From: Tannerella sp. | GTDB taxonomy: Bacteria; Bacteroidota; Bacteroidia; Bacteroidales; Tannerellaceae | DNA: 5,707 nucleotides | Assembly (NCBI GenBank): GCA_031279875.1 | Contig: JAITHS010000100.1 | Span: 1 to 5,707, forward strand | Reading direction: 5' to 3' | In this document: piece by piece, positions 1 through 5,707 of the stretch | How positions within the stretch are numbered: the stretch's first letter is position 1 | Layout: each line of letters starts with the position of its first letter | Program-made: the position numbers and the translations under genes | The notes under the pieces: generated by a model | What the model was told of the DNA's origin: nothing | The model's input: only the letters and a program-made list of their open reading frames with translations | Database searches by the model: none

Positions 1-269
1 TAACTGAAGCGCACGCCTGTTTCCTTACGGATATGCACAAAATCGGCAGGCGGCGCATTGTCTTCATATCCGCATCTAAGCCACCGTATTCCGGTATATT
101 TCAGGCATTTAACAGTGCCATCGAGTGTTTCTCCGCGACGCGAAACCGACGATACTGCGCCGATACTATTCAGAAAATCATTAACGGGAACAGCCATTGT
201 CTCTTGTGCCGAAATATAGCTTGTAAAAGCGCTTAATACGGCAAGCGTAGATAAAATAAGTTTTAGCAT
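1..269 (-). CDS. Secreted protein, N-terminal part, possibly glycoside-hydrolase-like; cut by window edge
   Basis: The minus strand is open from an ATG at 269 to the left edge: 89 full codons with no stop, so the gene continues outside the window. Residues 1-21 look like a Sec signal peptide: Lys3, a hydrophobic core LILSTLAVLSAF, then SYISA before QET, with likely signal peptidase I cleavage after Ala21. There is no lipobox Cys. The mature start runs VNDFLNSIG, then SRRGETLDGTVKCLKYTG and IRWLRCGYE. Helix-like DFLNSIG followed by 'TGIRWLR' recalls the first strand and helix of secreted TIM-barrel glycoside-hydrolase-like proteins, where a G-[IV]-R-x-[IL]-R strand is common. That family guess is inference from a short stretch and no catalytic residue is in view. 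The start is supported by a consensus promoter 18 bases upstream. The gene is divergent from the lipoprotein gene at 380. Existence is fairly sure, function unsure. Confidence 0.72.
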   Translation of the reverse strand, partial: MLKLILSTLAVLSAFTSYISAQETMAVPVNDFLNSIGAVSSVSRRGETLDGTVKCLKYTGIRWLRCGYEDNAPPADFVHIRKETGVRFS

Positions 270-286
270 AGTGTTTAATTTTTGTG

Positions 287-294
287 CAAAGTTA
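287..294 (-). promoter_or_regulatory. Bacteroidota -7 promoter element for the minus-strand secreted protein gene
   Basis: Read on the minus strand this is TAACTTTG, a perfect fit to the Bacteroidota -7 consensus TAnnTTTG. Transcription would begin near 283, leaving a leader of roughly 14 bases before the ATG at 269, a usual length in this phylum. The -33 position, around 314-320, is only T-rich (TTTTT) and has no clean TTTG, so this half is weak. Confidence 0.6.
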
Positions 295-328
295 GAGAAA
301 AAATTTCAATTTCATAAAAATCACATGC

Positions 329-336
329 AACGTTTG
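329..336 (+). promoter_or_regulatory. Possible -7 promoter element for the lipoprotein gene
   Basis: AACGTTTG matches TAnnTTTG at all but the first base. A TTTC at 304-307 lies 21 bases upstream and could serve as a poor -33 TTTG. The leader would be about 40 bases. The element is embedded in two small inverted repeats, GCAA-CGT-TTGC (327-337) and GCGA-AAA-TCGC (336-346), which could be an operator or chance. No better match was found between 270 and 379. Confidence 0.35.
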
Positions 337-379
337 CGAAAATCGCGCATCATTTTAATAAATATTTAAAACTTTTTTT

Positions 380-1654
380 ATGAAGAAACATGTATTACTA
401 CTGATTTTAGTAGTAATTGTCGGATGCGACAGCTCGTGGCGCAACATGGTTAGCGTCAACGAACCGGTTATAATGAGTGAGACGGATTTTCGCAACTCCG
501 TGAAAGTAACGACTGACGGTCAAAACATCAAGACCTGCGGCAAAATCTGTTTGTACAACGGCTATCTGTTTGTCAGTGAGCCGAGTATAGGTATCCATAT
601 CATCGACAACCGCACGCCTGCAAATCCGAAAAACATCGGATTTATTGAGATTCCGGGCAATGCCGACGTCGCTGTTCACAACGATCTGCTATATGCCGAC
701 GCGCTGATTGACCTTGTCTGGTTTGACATCTCAAACCCTGCTCAACCTGTTCTGAAAGGGCGTTTGGAGAATGTCTTCCCCGATGTTTTTCCAATTGCCG
801 AAAACAACTATGCCTGTGATTATTCGCAGCTTTATGACAACAATGGCCAGCGGAAAGACGTTATAGTAACGGGATGGGAAGTAAAAAAACGCTATGTCGC
901 CGAAAATGACCCGTTGTACAATTATTATCACGCGGAAATAATGAACGATGCGGCCCAAAAAGGCGGTGCATCACCGGCGTCGAGTGTAAACGGTTCGATG
1001 TCGCGCTTTGCTTTCAATGACAAATACCTCTATGCCGTCATAAAATCTCAAATGCAGATTTTCGACGTTTCGGGCGACAAGCCGACAATTGCCGCAACAG
1101 TCGAAAACGGCATGTTTTGGGAGGTAGAAACGATGTTCGGTTACAAAGACAAGATGTTTCTCGGAATGCCTTCGGGAATGACAATTTATGACGTCAAAGA
1201 CCCGCTGAAACCCGAATACTGCTCCATGATAACGCATATCTATGGTTGCGACCCCGTTGTAGTTGACAACGACCTTGCATACGTTACGATACGTTCCGGC
1301 AATTTCTGCGGACAGCAGGCCAACGAACTGTTTATCGTTGATGTAAAGGATGTTTATAATCCCAAACAAATAGTCTCTTATACGATGAAAAATCCGAAAG
1401 GACTGGGCATCGACAGCGAGAAAAAAACACTCTTCCTCTGCGACGACGGACTGAAAGTGTTTAAAATAACCGATGATCCGCAACAGTTGATTTCCAACGG
1501 TTTAGAACATATCAAAGGCATGGATGGCTTCGACCTTATAGCTTATGACGATGTTCTGATGATGATTGCCGACGACGGACTTTATCAGTATGACTATTCG
1601 GACGTCAACAAACTGAAACAATTGAGTAAAATCAAAATCTACGGCACAGATTGA
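380..1654 (+). CDS. LVIVD-repeat beta-propeller lipoprotein
   Basis: This 424-residue protein starts with a lipoprotein signal: MKKH, hydrophobic core LLLILVVIV, and a lipobox ending at Cys16 (IVGC), so it should be lipidated and anchored in the envelope. The residues after Cys (DSSWRN) lack the acidic run that promotes surface export in Bacteroidota lipoproteins, so the final side of the membrane is open. The mature part contains about seven recurring units near residues 60, 100, 212, 254, 296, 345 and 389. Each has a 'D/N-x-L-[YF]-V/A' strand, then a strand such as GIHIIDN, DLVWFDI, QMQIFDV, MTIYDV or ELFIVDV, then often N/D-P-x-x-P. This is the LVIVD repeat pattern, and seven copies fit a seven-bladed propeller. 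The segment 130-205 is a longer insertion rich in Asn and Tyr. No enzyme motif is visible; a binding or scaffold role is inference. It appears to be transcribed alone, because a strong promoter follows its stop. Confidence 0.85.
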   Translation: MKKHVLLLILVVIVGCDSSWRNMVSVNEPVIMSETDFRNSVKVTTDGQNIKTCGKICLYNGYLFVSEPSIGIHIIDNRTPANPKNIGFIEIPGNADVAVHNDLLYADALIDLVWFDISNPAQPVLKGRLENVFPDVFPIAENNYACDYSQLYDNNGQRKDVIVTGWEVKKRYVAENDPLYNYYHAEIMNDAAQKGGASPASSVNGSMSRFAFNDKYLYAVIKSQMQIFDVSGDKPTIAATVENGMFWEVETMFGYKDKMFLGMPSGMTIYDVKDPLKPEYCSMITHIYGCDPVVVDNDLAYVTIRSGNFCGQQANELFIVDVKDVYNPKQIVSYTMKNPKGLGIDSEKKTLFLCDDGLKVFKITDDPQQLISNGLEHIKGMDGFDLIAYDDVLMMIADDGLYQYDYSDVNKLKQLSKIKIYGTD

Positions 1655-1660
1655 AGAAAT

Positions 1661-1691
1661 TTTGCCGTTTAAAAAAAAAATCGTAATTTTG
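1661..1691 (+). promoter_or_regulatory. Promoter of the frr-rsgA-recG cluster
   Basis: A -33 TTTG (1661-1664) and a -7 TAATTTTG (1684-1691) are separated by 19 bases, both perfect to the Bacteroidota consensus and with standard spacing. Transcription should begin near 1695, giving a leader of about 22 bases before the frr ATG. The -33 box starts only 7 bases after the lipoprotein stop codon. The spacer contains a run of ten A residues (1671-1680). No terminator hairpin lies between the lipoprotein gene and this promoter, so some read-through is possible. Confidence 0.82.
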
Positions 1692-1716
1692 CAACCGATT
1701 TAAATACATTTTTCTC

Positions 1717-2280
1717 ATGGCAACAGACACAAATCAAATTGTCAAATCGTCGGAAGCAAAGATGTCTTCCGCAATTTCTTACTTAGACGATGAACTGGCG
1801 CGCATACGTGCCGGAAAAGCAAATCCGAAGATCCTTGACGCCGTCCGCGTTTCGTTCTACGGCGAAATGGCGCCTCTCACTAACGTCGCATCTATCACTA
1901 CGCCCGATGCTAAAACGCTGCTAATCACGCCTTGGGACCGTAAGACTATCAAAGACATTGAGCGCGCTATACTCAACTCCGATGTCGGCATCACGCCCGA
2001 AAACAACGGCGAAGTGATACGTCTCGGCATACCACCGCTGACAGAAGAACGCCGTCGGCAACTTGCCAAACAAGCCAAACAAGAGGCTGAAAATGCGAAG
2101 ATCAGTATCCGCAACACACGTCGCGAAGTGATTGAAACGCTCAAAAAATCAACCAAAGACGGAGTGCCGGAAGATGTTGCAAAAGACGCCGAAGAGAAAG
2201 TTCAAAAAATTCACGACCGTTTTATTAAGCAAATCGACGAACTCCTCGCGACGAAAGATAAAGAGATAATGACGGTATAG
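1717..2280 (+). CDS. frr: Ribosome recycling factor (RRF)
   Basis: RRF acts in the cytoplasm with EF-G and GTP to split the post-termination ribosome into subunits and release mRNA and tRNA. The 187-residue length matches the family (about 185). Recognisable pieces in order are the first helix of the three-helix bundle with [10 protein letters not shown] (28-37), the small domain II with [15 protein letters not shown] (60-74) and [30 protein letters not shown] (split over 87-116), and the returning helix with [14 protein letters not shown] (125-138). Arg132 falls at the conserved Arg of the R-N-x-R-R segment needed for large-subunit binding in the E. coli protein. The start codon is the ATG 25 bases after the -7 box, giving the N-terminus expected for the family. 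It is the first gene of its cluster, and its TAG is directly followed by the rsgA ATG. RRF is generally essential in bacteria. Nothing in the protein looks unusual. Confidence 0.97.
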   Translation: MATDTNQIVKSSEAKMSSAISYLDDELARIRAGKANPKILDAVRVSFYGEMAPLTNVASITTPDAKTLLITPWDRKTIKDIERAILNSDVGITPENNGEVIRLGIPPLTEERRRQLAKQAKQEAENAKISIRNTRREVIETLKKSTKDGVPEDVAKDAEEKVQKIHDRFIKQIDELLATKDKEIMTV

Positions 2281-3210
2281 ATGCGCGGACTTGTTATCAA
2301 GAATACCGGTAGCATTTATCTCGTGCAAACCGACGACGGACGGCAGGTAGAGTGCAAAATCAAAGGCTCTTTTCGTCTTAAAGGCATAAAAAGCACTAAC
2401 CCTGTCGTTATAGGCGACAATGTGCTGATTGATGATAACGCCGGAGTAGCGTATATCACTGATATTGAGCAGCGTCGCAACTATATGATACGACGTTCGA
2501 CTAATCTGTCGAAACAGTCGCATATTCTTGCTGCCAACCTCGACCTGCTGATGATGGTCATAACCGTTAATTATCCCCGAACGACGACCATTTTTATCGA
2601 CCGATGCCTTGCTACCGCCGAAGCATACAACATTCCGGCGCTGCTCGTTTTCAACAAAACAGACCGCTATTCTGATGACGATGTCGAATATATGAAAGCA
2701 TTGATGACATTATATCAATCTATTAATTATCAATGTCTTAAAATATGCGCTCTGACCGGCGAAGGTCTTGACCGATTGCGTTCCGTGCTGCAAGGCAAGA
2801 TAACATTGCTGTCGGGGCATTCGGGCGTAGGTAAATCGACCATTATCAACAGATTACTGCCGGATGCCAACCTCAAAACAGCCGAGATTTCGGAATATCA
2901 CCTCAAAGGAATGCATACGACGACTTTTTCCGAAATGCTCCCGCTACCTGACGGCGGTTATGTGATTGATACTCCGGGCATTAAAGGCTTCGGAACAATC
3001 GAAATGTCGGGCGCGGAAGTGTCACACTACTTCCCTGAAATTTTTCGCTTCGCGTCTAAATGTCGCTTTGCCGACTGTACCCACACCAACGAACCCGACT
3101 GCGCCGTCCTTGAAGCCGTTAAACAACATTATATCAGCGAATCGCGCTATCACAGTTATCTCAATATTCTCGAAGATAAAGAAACCGGCAAATACCGCGC
3201 CGCGTTTTAA
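2281..3210 (+). CDS. rsgA: Small ribosomal subunit assembly GTPase RsgA
   Basis: RsgA (YjeQ/YloQ) is a circularly permuted GTPase that binds the late pre-30S particle in the cytoplasm and checks maturation of the decoding centre, with GTP hydrolysis stimulated by the small subunit. The 309-residue protein has an N-terminal OB fold (about 1-70). The G motifs follow in the permuted order typical of the family: G4 FNKTD (124-128), G5-like CALTGEG (156-162), G1 P-loop GHSGVGKST (179-187), G2 with HTTT (212-215), and G3 DTPG (230-233). The C-terminal zinc module is [16 protein letters not shown], with likely ligands Cys261, Cys266, His268 and Cys274. All key residues are present. The ATG follows the frr stop without a gap, which suggests translational coupling by reinitiation. 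The start fits the family N-terminus. It shares the frr promoter; no internal promoter was found. Confidence 0.97.
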   Translation: MRGLVIKNTGSIYLVQTDDGRQVECKIKGSFRLKGIKSTNPVVIGDNVLIDDNAGVAYITDIEQRRNYMIRRSTNLSKQSHILAANLDLLMMVITVNYPRTTTIFIDRCLATAEAYNIPALLVFNKTDRYSDDDVEYMKALMTLYQSINYQCLKICALTGEGLDRLRSVLQGKITLLSGHSGVGKSTIINRLLPDANLKTAEISEYHLKGMHTTTFSEMLPLPDGGYVIDTPGIKGFGTIEMSGAEVSHYFPEIFRFASKCRFADCTHTNEPDCAVLEAVKQHYISESRYHSYLNILEDKETGKYRAAF

Positions 3211-3238
3211 CAATTAATTATATCGCAATACAAAAGAA

Positions 3239-5332
3239 GTGAATTTAGAAGACCGCAGCATAGTATTCCTTCCGTGCGTTTGGCAAAAAAGAGCCGACGT
3301 ACTCAAAAAAGAGGCAAAAATAGTCTCTTTTGAAGACTTGCTGTACTATTTTCCCTACCGGTATATCGACCGCAGCAAATTTTATAAAGTAGAAGAAATA
3401 CACGGCGAAATGCCTGAAATTCAACTCAAAGGGAAAATCCTTTACTACGAATATATCGGCGAAGGCAGAACAAAACGTCTTGTCGCCAAATTTACCGACG
3501 GCACGGATACCATTGATTTAGTGTGGTTTAACGGACACAAATTCATTACCGACAAATACAAGCCGGATAAAGAAATCATCGTTTTCGGCAAACCGACCGA
3601 ATTTAAGCATACATTTAATATCGTACATCCTGATATTGACCCGATTGAGAACGCGGCACAGGTTGCTAACGGACTGATGCCGATGTACGGCACCACCGAG
3701 TTGATGAAAAAATCATTTATCAACTCACGTGCCATTCAAGATATGCAATTCGCTCTCTTAAAGACTATTAACCGTCAGGTTGACGAAACACTGCCGCCAT
3801 ATTTGCTCGCACGATTAAATATGGTATCCATCTCGGAAGCGATGTGTAACATCCATTTTCCCGAATCTGTCGCCAAACTCCAACAGGCACAGATAAGGCT
3901 TAAATTCGACGAACTGTTTTATATTCAACTAAATATCCTCAAAACCGCAACTTTGAGGCGAAACAAACTGCAAGGTCTTGTTTTCGGTTCGGTAGGCGAC
4001 ATGTTCAACACCTTTTACCGTGATTTTCTGCCTTTTACACTTACCGAAGCACAAAAACGTGTTATCCGTGAAATACGTGCCGATTTGGGCAGTAAACGGC
4101 AAATGAACCGTCTGCTACAAGGCGATGTAGGTAGCGGAAAGACCCTTGTGGCGCTGATGACAATGCTGCTCGCTATCGATAACGGTCATCAGGCATGTCT
4201 GATGGCGCCGACAGAAATACTTGCTAATCAGCATTTTATTACATTAAAAGACTTTCTCGGTAATATGGATGTAAAGATCGAATTGCTGACAGGTTCGACA
4301 AAGCAAAAACAACGCTATAGAATATTGCCGGAACTCGCTAACGGACAGATAGATATCATCGTCGGCACACACGCTTTGCTCGAAGACGCGGTCGTTTTTC
4401 GCTCTCTCGGACTGGCTGTTATTGATGAGCAGCACCGCTTCGGAGTAGAGCAGCGGTCTCGTCTGTGGGTCAAGAACCCCCAACTGCCGCATGTTCTTAT
4501 CATGACCGCGACGCCAATTCCGCGCACCCTCGCTATGACGCTCTACGGAGACCTCGACGTGTCGGTAATCGATGAATTGCCGCCCGGTCGCAAACCAATC
4601 AAAACAGTTCACAGATACGACAATAAAAAGGCTGAACTGTTTACTTTTCTGCGCTCCGAAATCCTCAAAGGACGTCAGGCTTACATCGTTTTTCCAATGA
4701 TAAAAGAAAGCGAAAAGTCTGATTATAAGAATCTTGAAGAAGGCTTTGAAATATACCGAAAGGTCTTTCCCGAATTTACTGTCGGCATGGTTCACGGACA
4801 GATGAAAAGCAAGGAGAAAGATGCTCAAATGCAGCGGTTTGTGAATGGTGAAGTCAATATCCTCGTTGCTACGACGGTGATTGAAGTAGGCGTAAACGTC
4901 CCTAACGCTTCGGTGATGATTATCGAGAGTGCCGAACGGTTCGGACTGTCGCAACTTCATCAGTTACGCGGCAGAGTAGGACGCGGCGCCGAACAGTCTT
5001 ACTGTGTCCTGCTGTCGTCGTTTAAACTCAGCAACGTAACCCGCCGCCGCCTCGAAATAATGGTAAGCACTAACGACGGCTTCAAAATCGCCGAAGAAGA
5101 CCTCCAACTGCGCGGCGCCGGCGACCTCGAAGGCACCGCTCAAAGCGGCGAAGGACTGTTTCTCAAAATAGCCAACATCGCACAAGACGGCAGAATACTG
5201 CAATTTGCCCGCGACACTGCCCAGAGCATCATCAATGCCGACCCTAACCTCGATGCCCCTGAAAATCAAATCCTTAACGCCCGCCTTCAATCTCTCTTCC
5301 ACCGAAAAATAAATTGGGGACTTATTTCATAA
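3239..5332 (+). CDS. recG: ATP-dependent DNA helicase RecG
   Basis: RecG is a superfamily 2 double-strand DNA translocase that reverses stalled replication forks, processes branched recombination intermediates and counters R-loops. This 697-residue protein has the full architecture. The wedge domain with an OB fold covers roughly 60-150 (VEEIHGEMPEIQLKGKI onward). The helicase motifs are I GDVGSGKT (295-302), Ia APTEILANQH (323-332), TGS (351-353), GTHAL (376-380), II DEQH (396-399), III TATPIPRT (423-430), V VATTVIEVGVNVP (543-555) and VI QLRGRVGRG (575-583). The C-terminal TRG region has GFKIAEEDLQLRGAGD (614-629) and GTAQSG. Two departures from family consensus are LPCVWQKRA at 11-19, where LPGVGPKRA is usual, and LRGAGD where LRGPGD is usual. 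The start is GTG: it is the most upstream start in frame (a stop lies at 3215-3217), AAAAGAAG precedes it, and it gives the usual N-terminal length. It follows rsgA after 28 bases and probably shares its transcript. Confidence 0.96.
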   Translation: MNLEDRSIVFLPCVWQKRADVLKKEAKIVSFEDLLYYFPYRYIDRSKFYKVEEIHGEMPEIQLKGKILYYEYIGEGRTKRLVAKFTDGTDTIDLVWFNGHKFITDKYKPDKEIIVFGKPTEFKHTFNIVHPDIDPIENAAQVANGLMPMYGTTELMKKSFINSRAIQDMQFALLKTINRQVDETLPPYLLARLNMVSISEAMCNIHFPESVAKLQQAQIRLKFDELFYIQLNILKTATLRRNKLQGLVFGSVGDMFNTFYRDFLPFTLTEAQKRVIREIRADLGSKRQMNRLLQGDVGSGKTLVALMTMLLAIDNGHQACLMAPTEILANQHFITLKDFLGNMDVKIELLTGSTKQKQRYRILPELANGQIDIIVGTHALLEDAVVFRSLGLAVIDEQHRFGVEQRSRLWVKNPQLPHVLIMTATPIPRTLAMTLYGDLDVSVIDELPPGRKPIKTVHRYDNKKAELFTFLRSEILKGRQAYIVFPMIKESEKSDYKNLEEGFEIYRKVFPEFTVGMVHGQMKSKEKDAQMQRFVNGEVNILVATTVIEVGVNVPNASVMIIESAERFGLSQLHQLRGRVGRGAEQSYCVLLSSFKLSNVTRRRLEIMVSTNDGFKIAEEDLQLRGAGDLEGTAQSGEGLFLKIANIAQDGRILQFARDTAQSIINADPNLDAPENQILNARLQSLFHRKINWGLIS

Positions 5333-5355
5333 TTTTTTTATGAGAACGTATTGTG

Positions 5356-5379
5356 ATGTTAAAAAAAAACTATTAACAT
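5356..5379 (+). terminator. Weak A/T hairpin after recG, possible terminator
   Basis: ATGTTAA (5356-5362) and TTAACAT (5373-5379) form perfect 7-bp arms around a 10-base loop, 24 bases downstream of the recG stop. The stem is poor in G/C and is followed by TAAAAATAATT, not a run of T, so it is not a classic intrinsic terminator. A second A/T hairpin, TCATAA-TTTTT-TTATGA (5327-5343), overlaps the recG stop. The cluster presumably ends in this 170-base A/T-rich gap because a new promoter follows, but no strong terminator is visible. Confidence 0.25.
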
Positions 5380-5419
5380 TAAAAATAATTATATTTTCTA
5401 AAAAAATATCATACATATA

Positions 5420-5450
5420 TTGTTTGTTTCAAACAAAAGTTGTATCTTTG
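5420..5450 (+). promoter_or_regulatory. Strong Bacteroidota-type promoter downstream of recG
   Basis: A TTG (5420-5422) and a perfect -7 TATCTTTG (5443-5450) are separated by 20 bases, as expected for the -33/-7 promoters of this phylum. An alternative TTTG at 5423-5426 would leave only 16 bases. Transcription should start near 5454, with a leader of about 49 bases before the ATG at 5503. The spacer contains a perfect palindrome (5423-5437). The flanking sequence is extremely A/T-rich. Confidence 0.78.
5423..5437. promoter_or_regulatory. 15-base palindrome in promoter spacer, candidate operator
   Basis: TTTGTTT-C-AAACAAA is a perfect 7-bp inverted repeat around one central base. It sits between the -33 and -7 elements, where a dimeric repressor would block RNA polymerase. 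The arms are A/T-rich, so chance formation in this sequence is possible. No regulator gene is visible nearby unless the broken reading frame downstream encodes one. Confidence 0.4.
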
Positions 5451-5600
5451 CAGCCGAAAACAAGAGATTTATTGTTTAGCTACATTTTAACAAATTGATT
5501 ATATGACAAATAAAAAAAATAATAAACCGCGAACAAAATACCTGCACGAACGTCCGAGTTCTATCAGGAAGATATTTATATAGCTTATAATACATTAGAT

Positions 5601-5661
5601 AAAGCAGTCGGGATTCCAACCAACACTCTCATACACACTTATCAATATTACCGACTGCTTT
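5601..5661. repeat. 11-bp perfect inverted repeat with 39-base loop
   Basis: AAAGCAGTCGG (5601-5611) and CCGACTGCTTT (5651-5661) are exact reverse complements. In RNA a U-G wobble would add one pair outside the stem. It lies within the open frame of the presumed broken gene and is not followed by a T run, so it is not a typical terminator. It could be an RNA structure, the remains of an element end, or chance. Confidence 0.5.
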
Positions 5662-5670
5662 GTGTCCGCA

Positions 5671-5684
5671 CAGAACTTGTTCTG
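5671..5684. repeat. Short palindrome, 6-bp arms
   Basis: CAGAAC-TT-GTTCTG is a perfect inverted repeat with a two-base centre, 9 bases beyond the 11-bp inverted repeat. As DNA it has the form of a dimeric binding site; as RNA the loop is too tight without opening a pair. No role can be assigned. Confidence 0.35.
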
Positions 5685-5707
5685 ATATCTGCCGCTGCGA
5701 AGCGCCG

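Larger units (their letters stand above)
5503..5707 (+). pseudogene. Probable frameshifted small gene of unknown function, cut by window edge
   Basis: An ATG at 5503, about 49 bases after a predicted transcription start, opens a 26-codon Lys-rich frame (MTNKKNNKPRTKYLHERP, then SSIRKIFI) that stops at TAG 5581-5583. An overlapping frame, one base out of register, has no stop from 5526 to the right edge (60 codons) and no ATG, GTG or TTG start in it. From about 5556 it reads like a normal protein: EFYQEDIYIAYNTLDKAVG, then IPTNTLIHTYQYYRLL and CVRTELVLISAAAKR. The simplest reading is one gene, MTNKK...HERP joined to EFYQED..., disrupted by loss of one base between 5526 and about 5557. A real mutation, an assembly error or programmed -1 frameshifting would all give this picture; no slippery heptamer stands out at the junction. 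I do not recognise the product. A short ATG-started peptide of 26 residues remains the other possibility. Confidence 0.45.

Noticed and set aside
33..236. 67-codon plus-strand open frame at the left edge
   Set aside because: The minus strand here is open through the edge, encodes a good signal peptide and has a consensus promoter, so the plus-strand frame is a shadow.
971..1483. 170-codon open frame on the minus strand inside the lipoprotein gene
   Set aside because: It lies wholly antisense to a well-supported repeat protein, has no promoter or recognisable motif, and its composition is that of a complementary-strand shadow.
2966..3217. 83-codon plus-strand frame overlapping the end of rsgA
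   Set aside because: It is out of frame with the conserved zinc-binding module of RsgA and has no features of its own.
4244..4960. 238-codon open frame on the minus strand inside recG
   Set aside because: It is antisense to the conserved helicase motifs of RecG and shows no domain or start signal of its own.
5306..5327. AAATAA / TTATTT hairpin at the end of recG as an intrinsic terminator
   Set aside because: The stem is all A/T, lies inside the coding sequence, and is too weak to call.
5512..5519. A8 run near the start of the small broken gene as a phase-variation switch
   Set aside because: Adding one A, or removing one or two, leads to early stops in each case (for one fewer A, the frame ends near 5587), so slippage here cannot join the ATG to the long open frame.

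Overview
The window reads as chromosomal DNA from a member of the Bacteroidota, most likely Bacteroidales. Three promoters match the phylum's unusual -33 TTTG / -7 TAnnTTTG consensus. Leaders are A/T-rich without Shine-Dalgarno sequences, and there is a lipoprotein built from LVIVD-type repeats. The gene set frr, rsgA, recG and its protein sequences also fit this phylum. These are inferences from sequence features, not from a database match.

Layout. Positions 1-269 (minus) hold the N-terminal 89 codons of a secreted protein that runs off the left edge; its start resembles the N-terminus of TIM-barrel glycoside-hydrolase-like proteins, but this is weak. Positions 270-379 are a divergent intergenic region with a clear minus-strand promoter and a poorer plus-strand candidate. 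Positions 380-1654 (plus) encode a lipoprotein with about seven LVIVD-like repeats, probably a seven-bladed beta-propeller on the cell surface or in the periplasm. A near-ideal promoter just after its stop drives a compact plus-strand cluster: frr (ribosome recycling factor), rsgA (small-subunit assembly GTPase) and recG (fork-remodelling helicase). The frr stop and the rsgA start abut with no spacer, and recG follows rsgA after 28 bases from a GTG start. The cluster joins the end of translation, ribosome maturation and replication-fork repair.

Positions 5333-5502 are very A/T-rich and hold a second near-ideal promoter with a 15-base palindrome in its spacer. Behind it lies what looks like a frameshifted small gene: an ATG-started 26-codon frame, with a long open frame lacking any start codon overlapping it one base out of register and running off the right edge. 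This tail also carries an 11-bp inverted repeat and a 6-bp hairpin. It is the least explained part of the window. A second oddity is in RecG, whose otherwise standard sequence departs from the family in an N-terminal G-V-G-P motif and in the C-terminal LRGPGD motif.

No tRNA, rRNA, CRISPR array or complete mobile element was seen.
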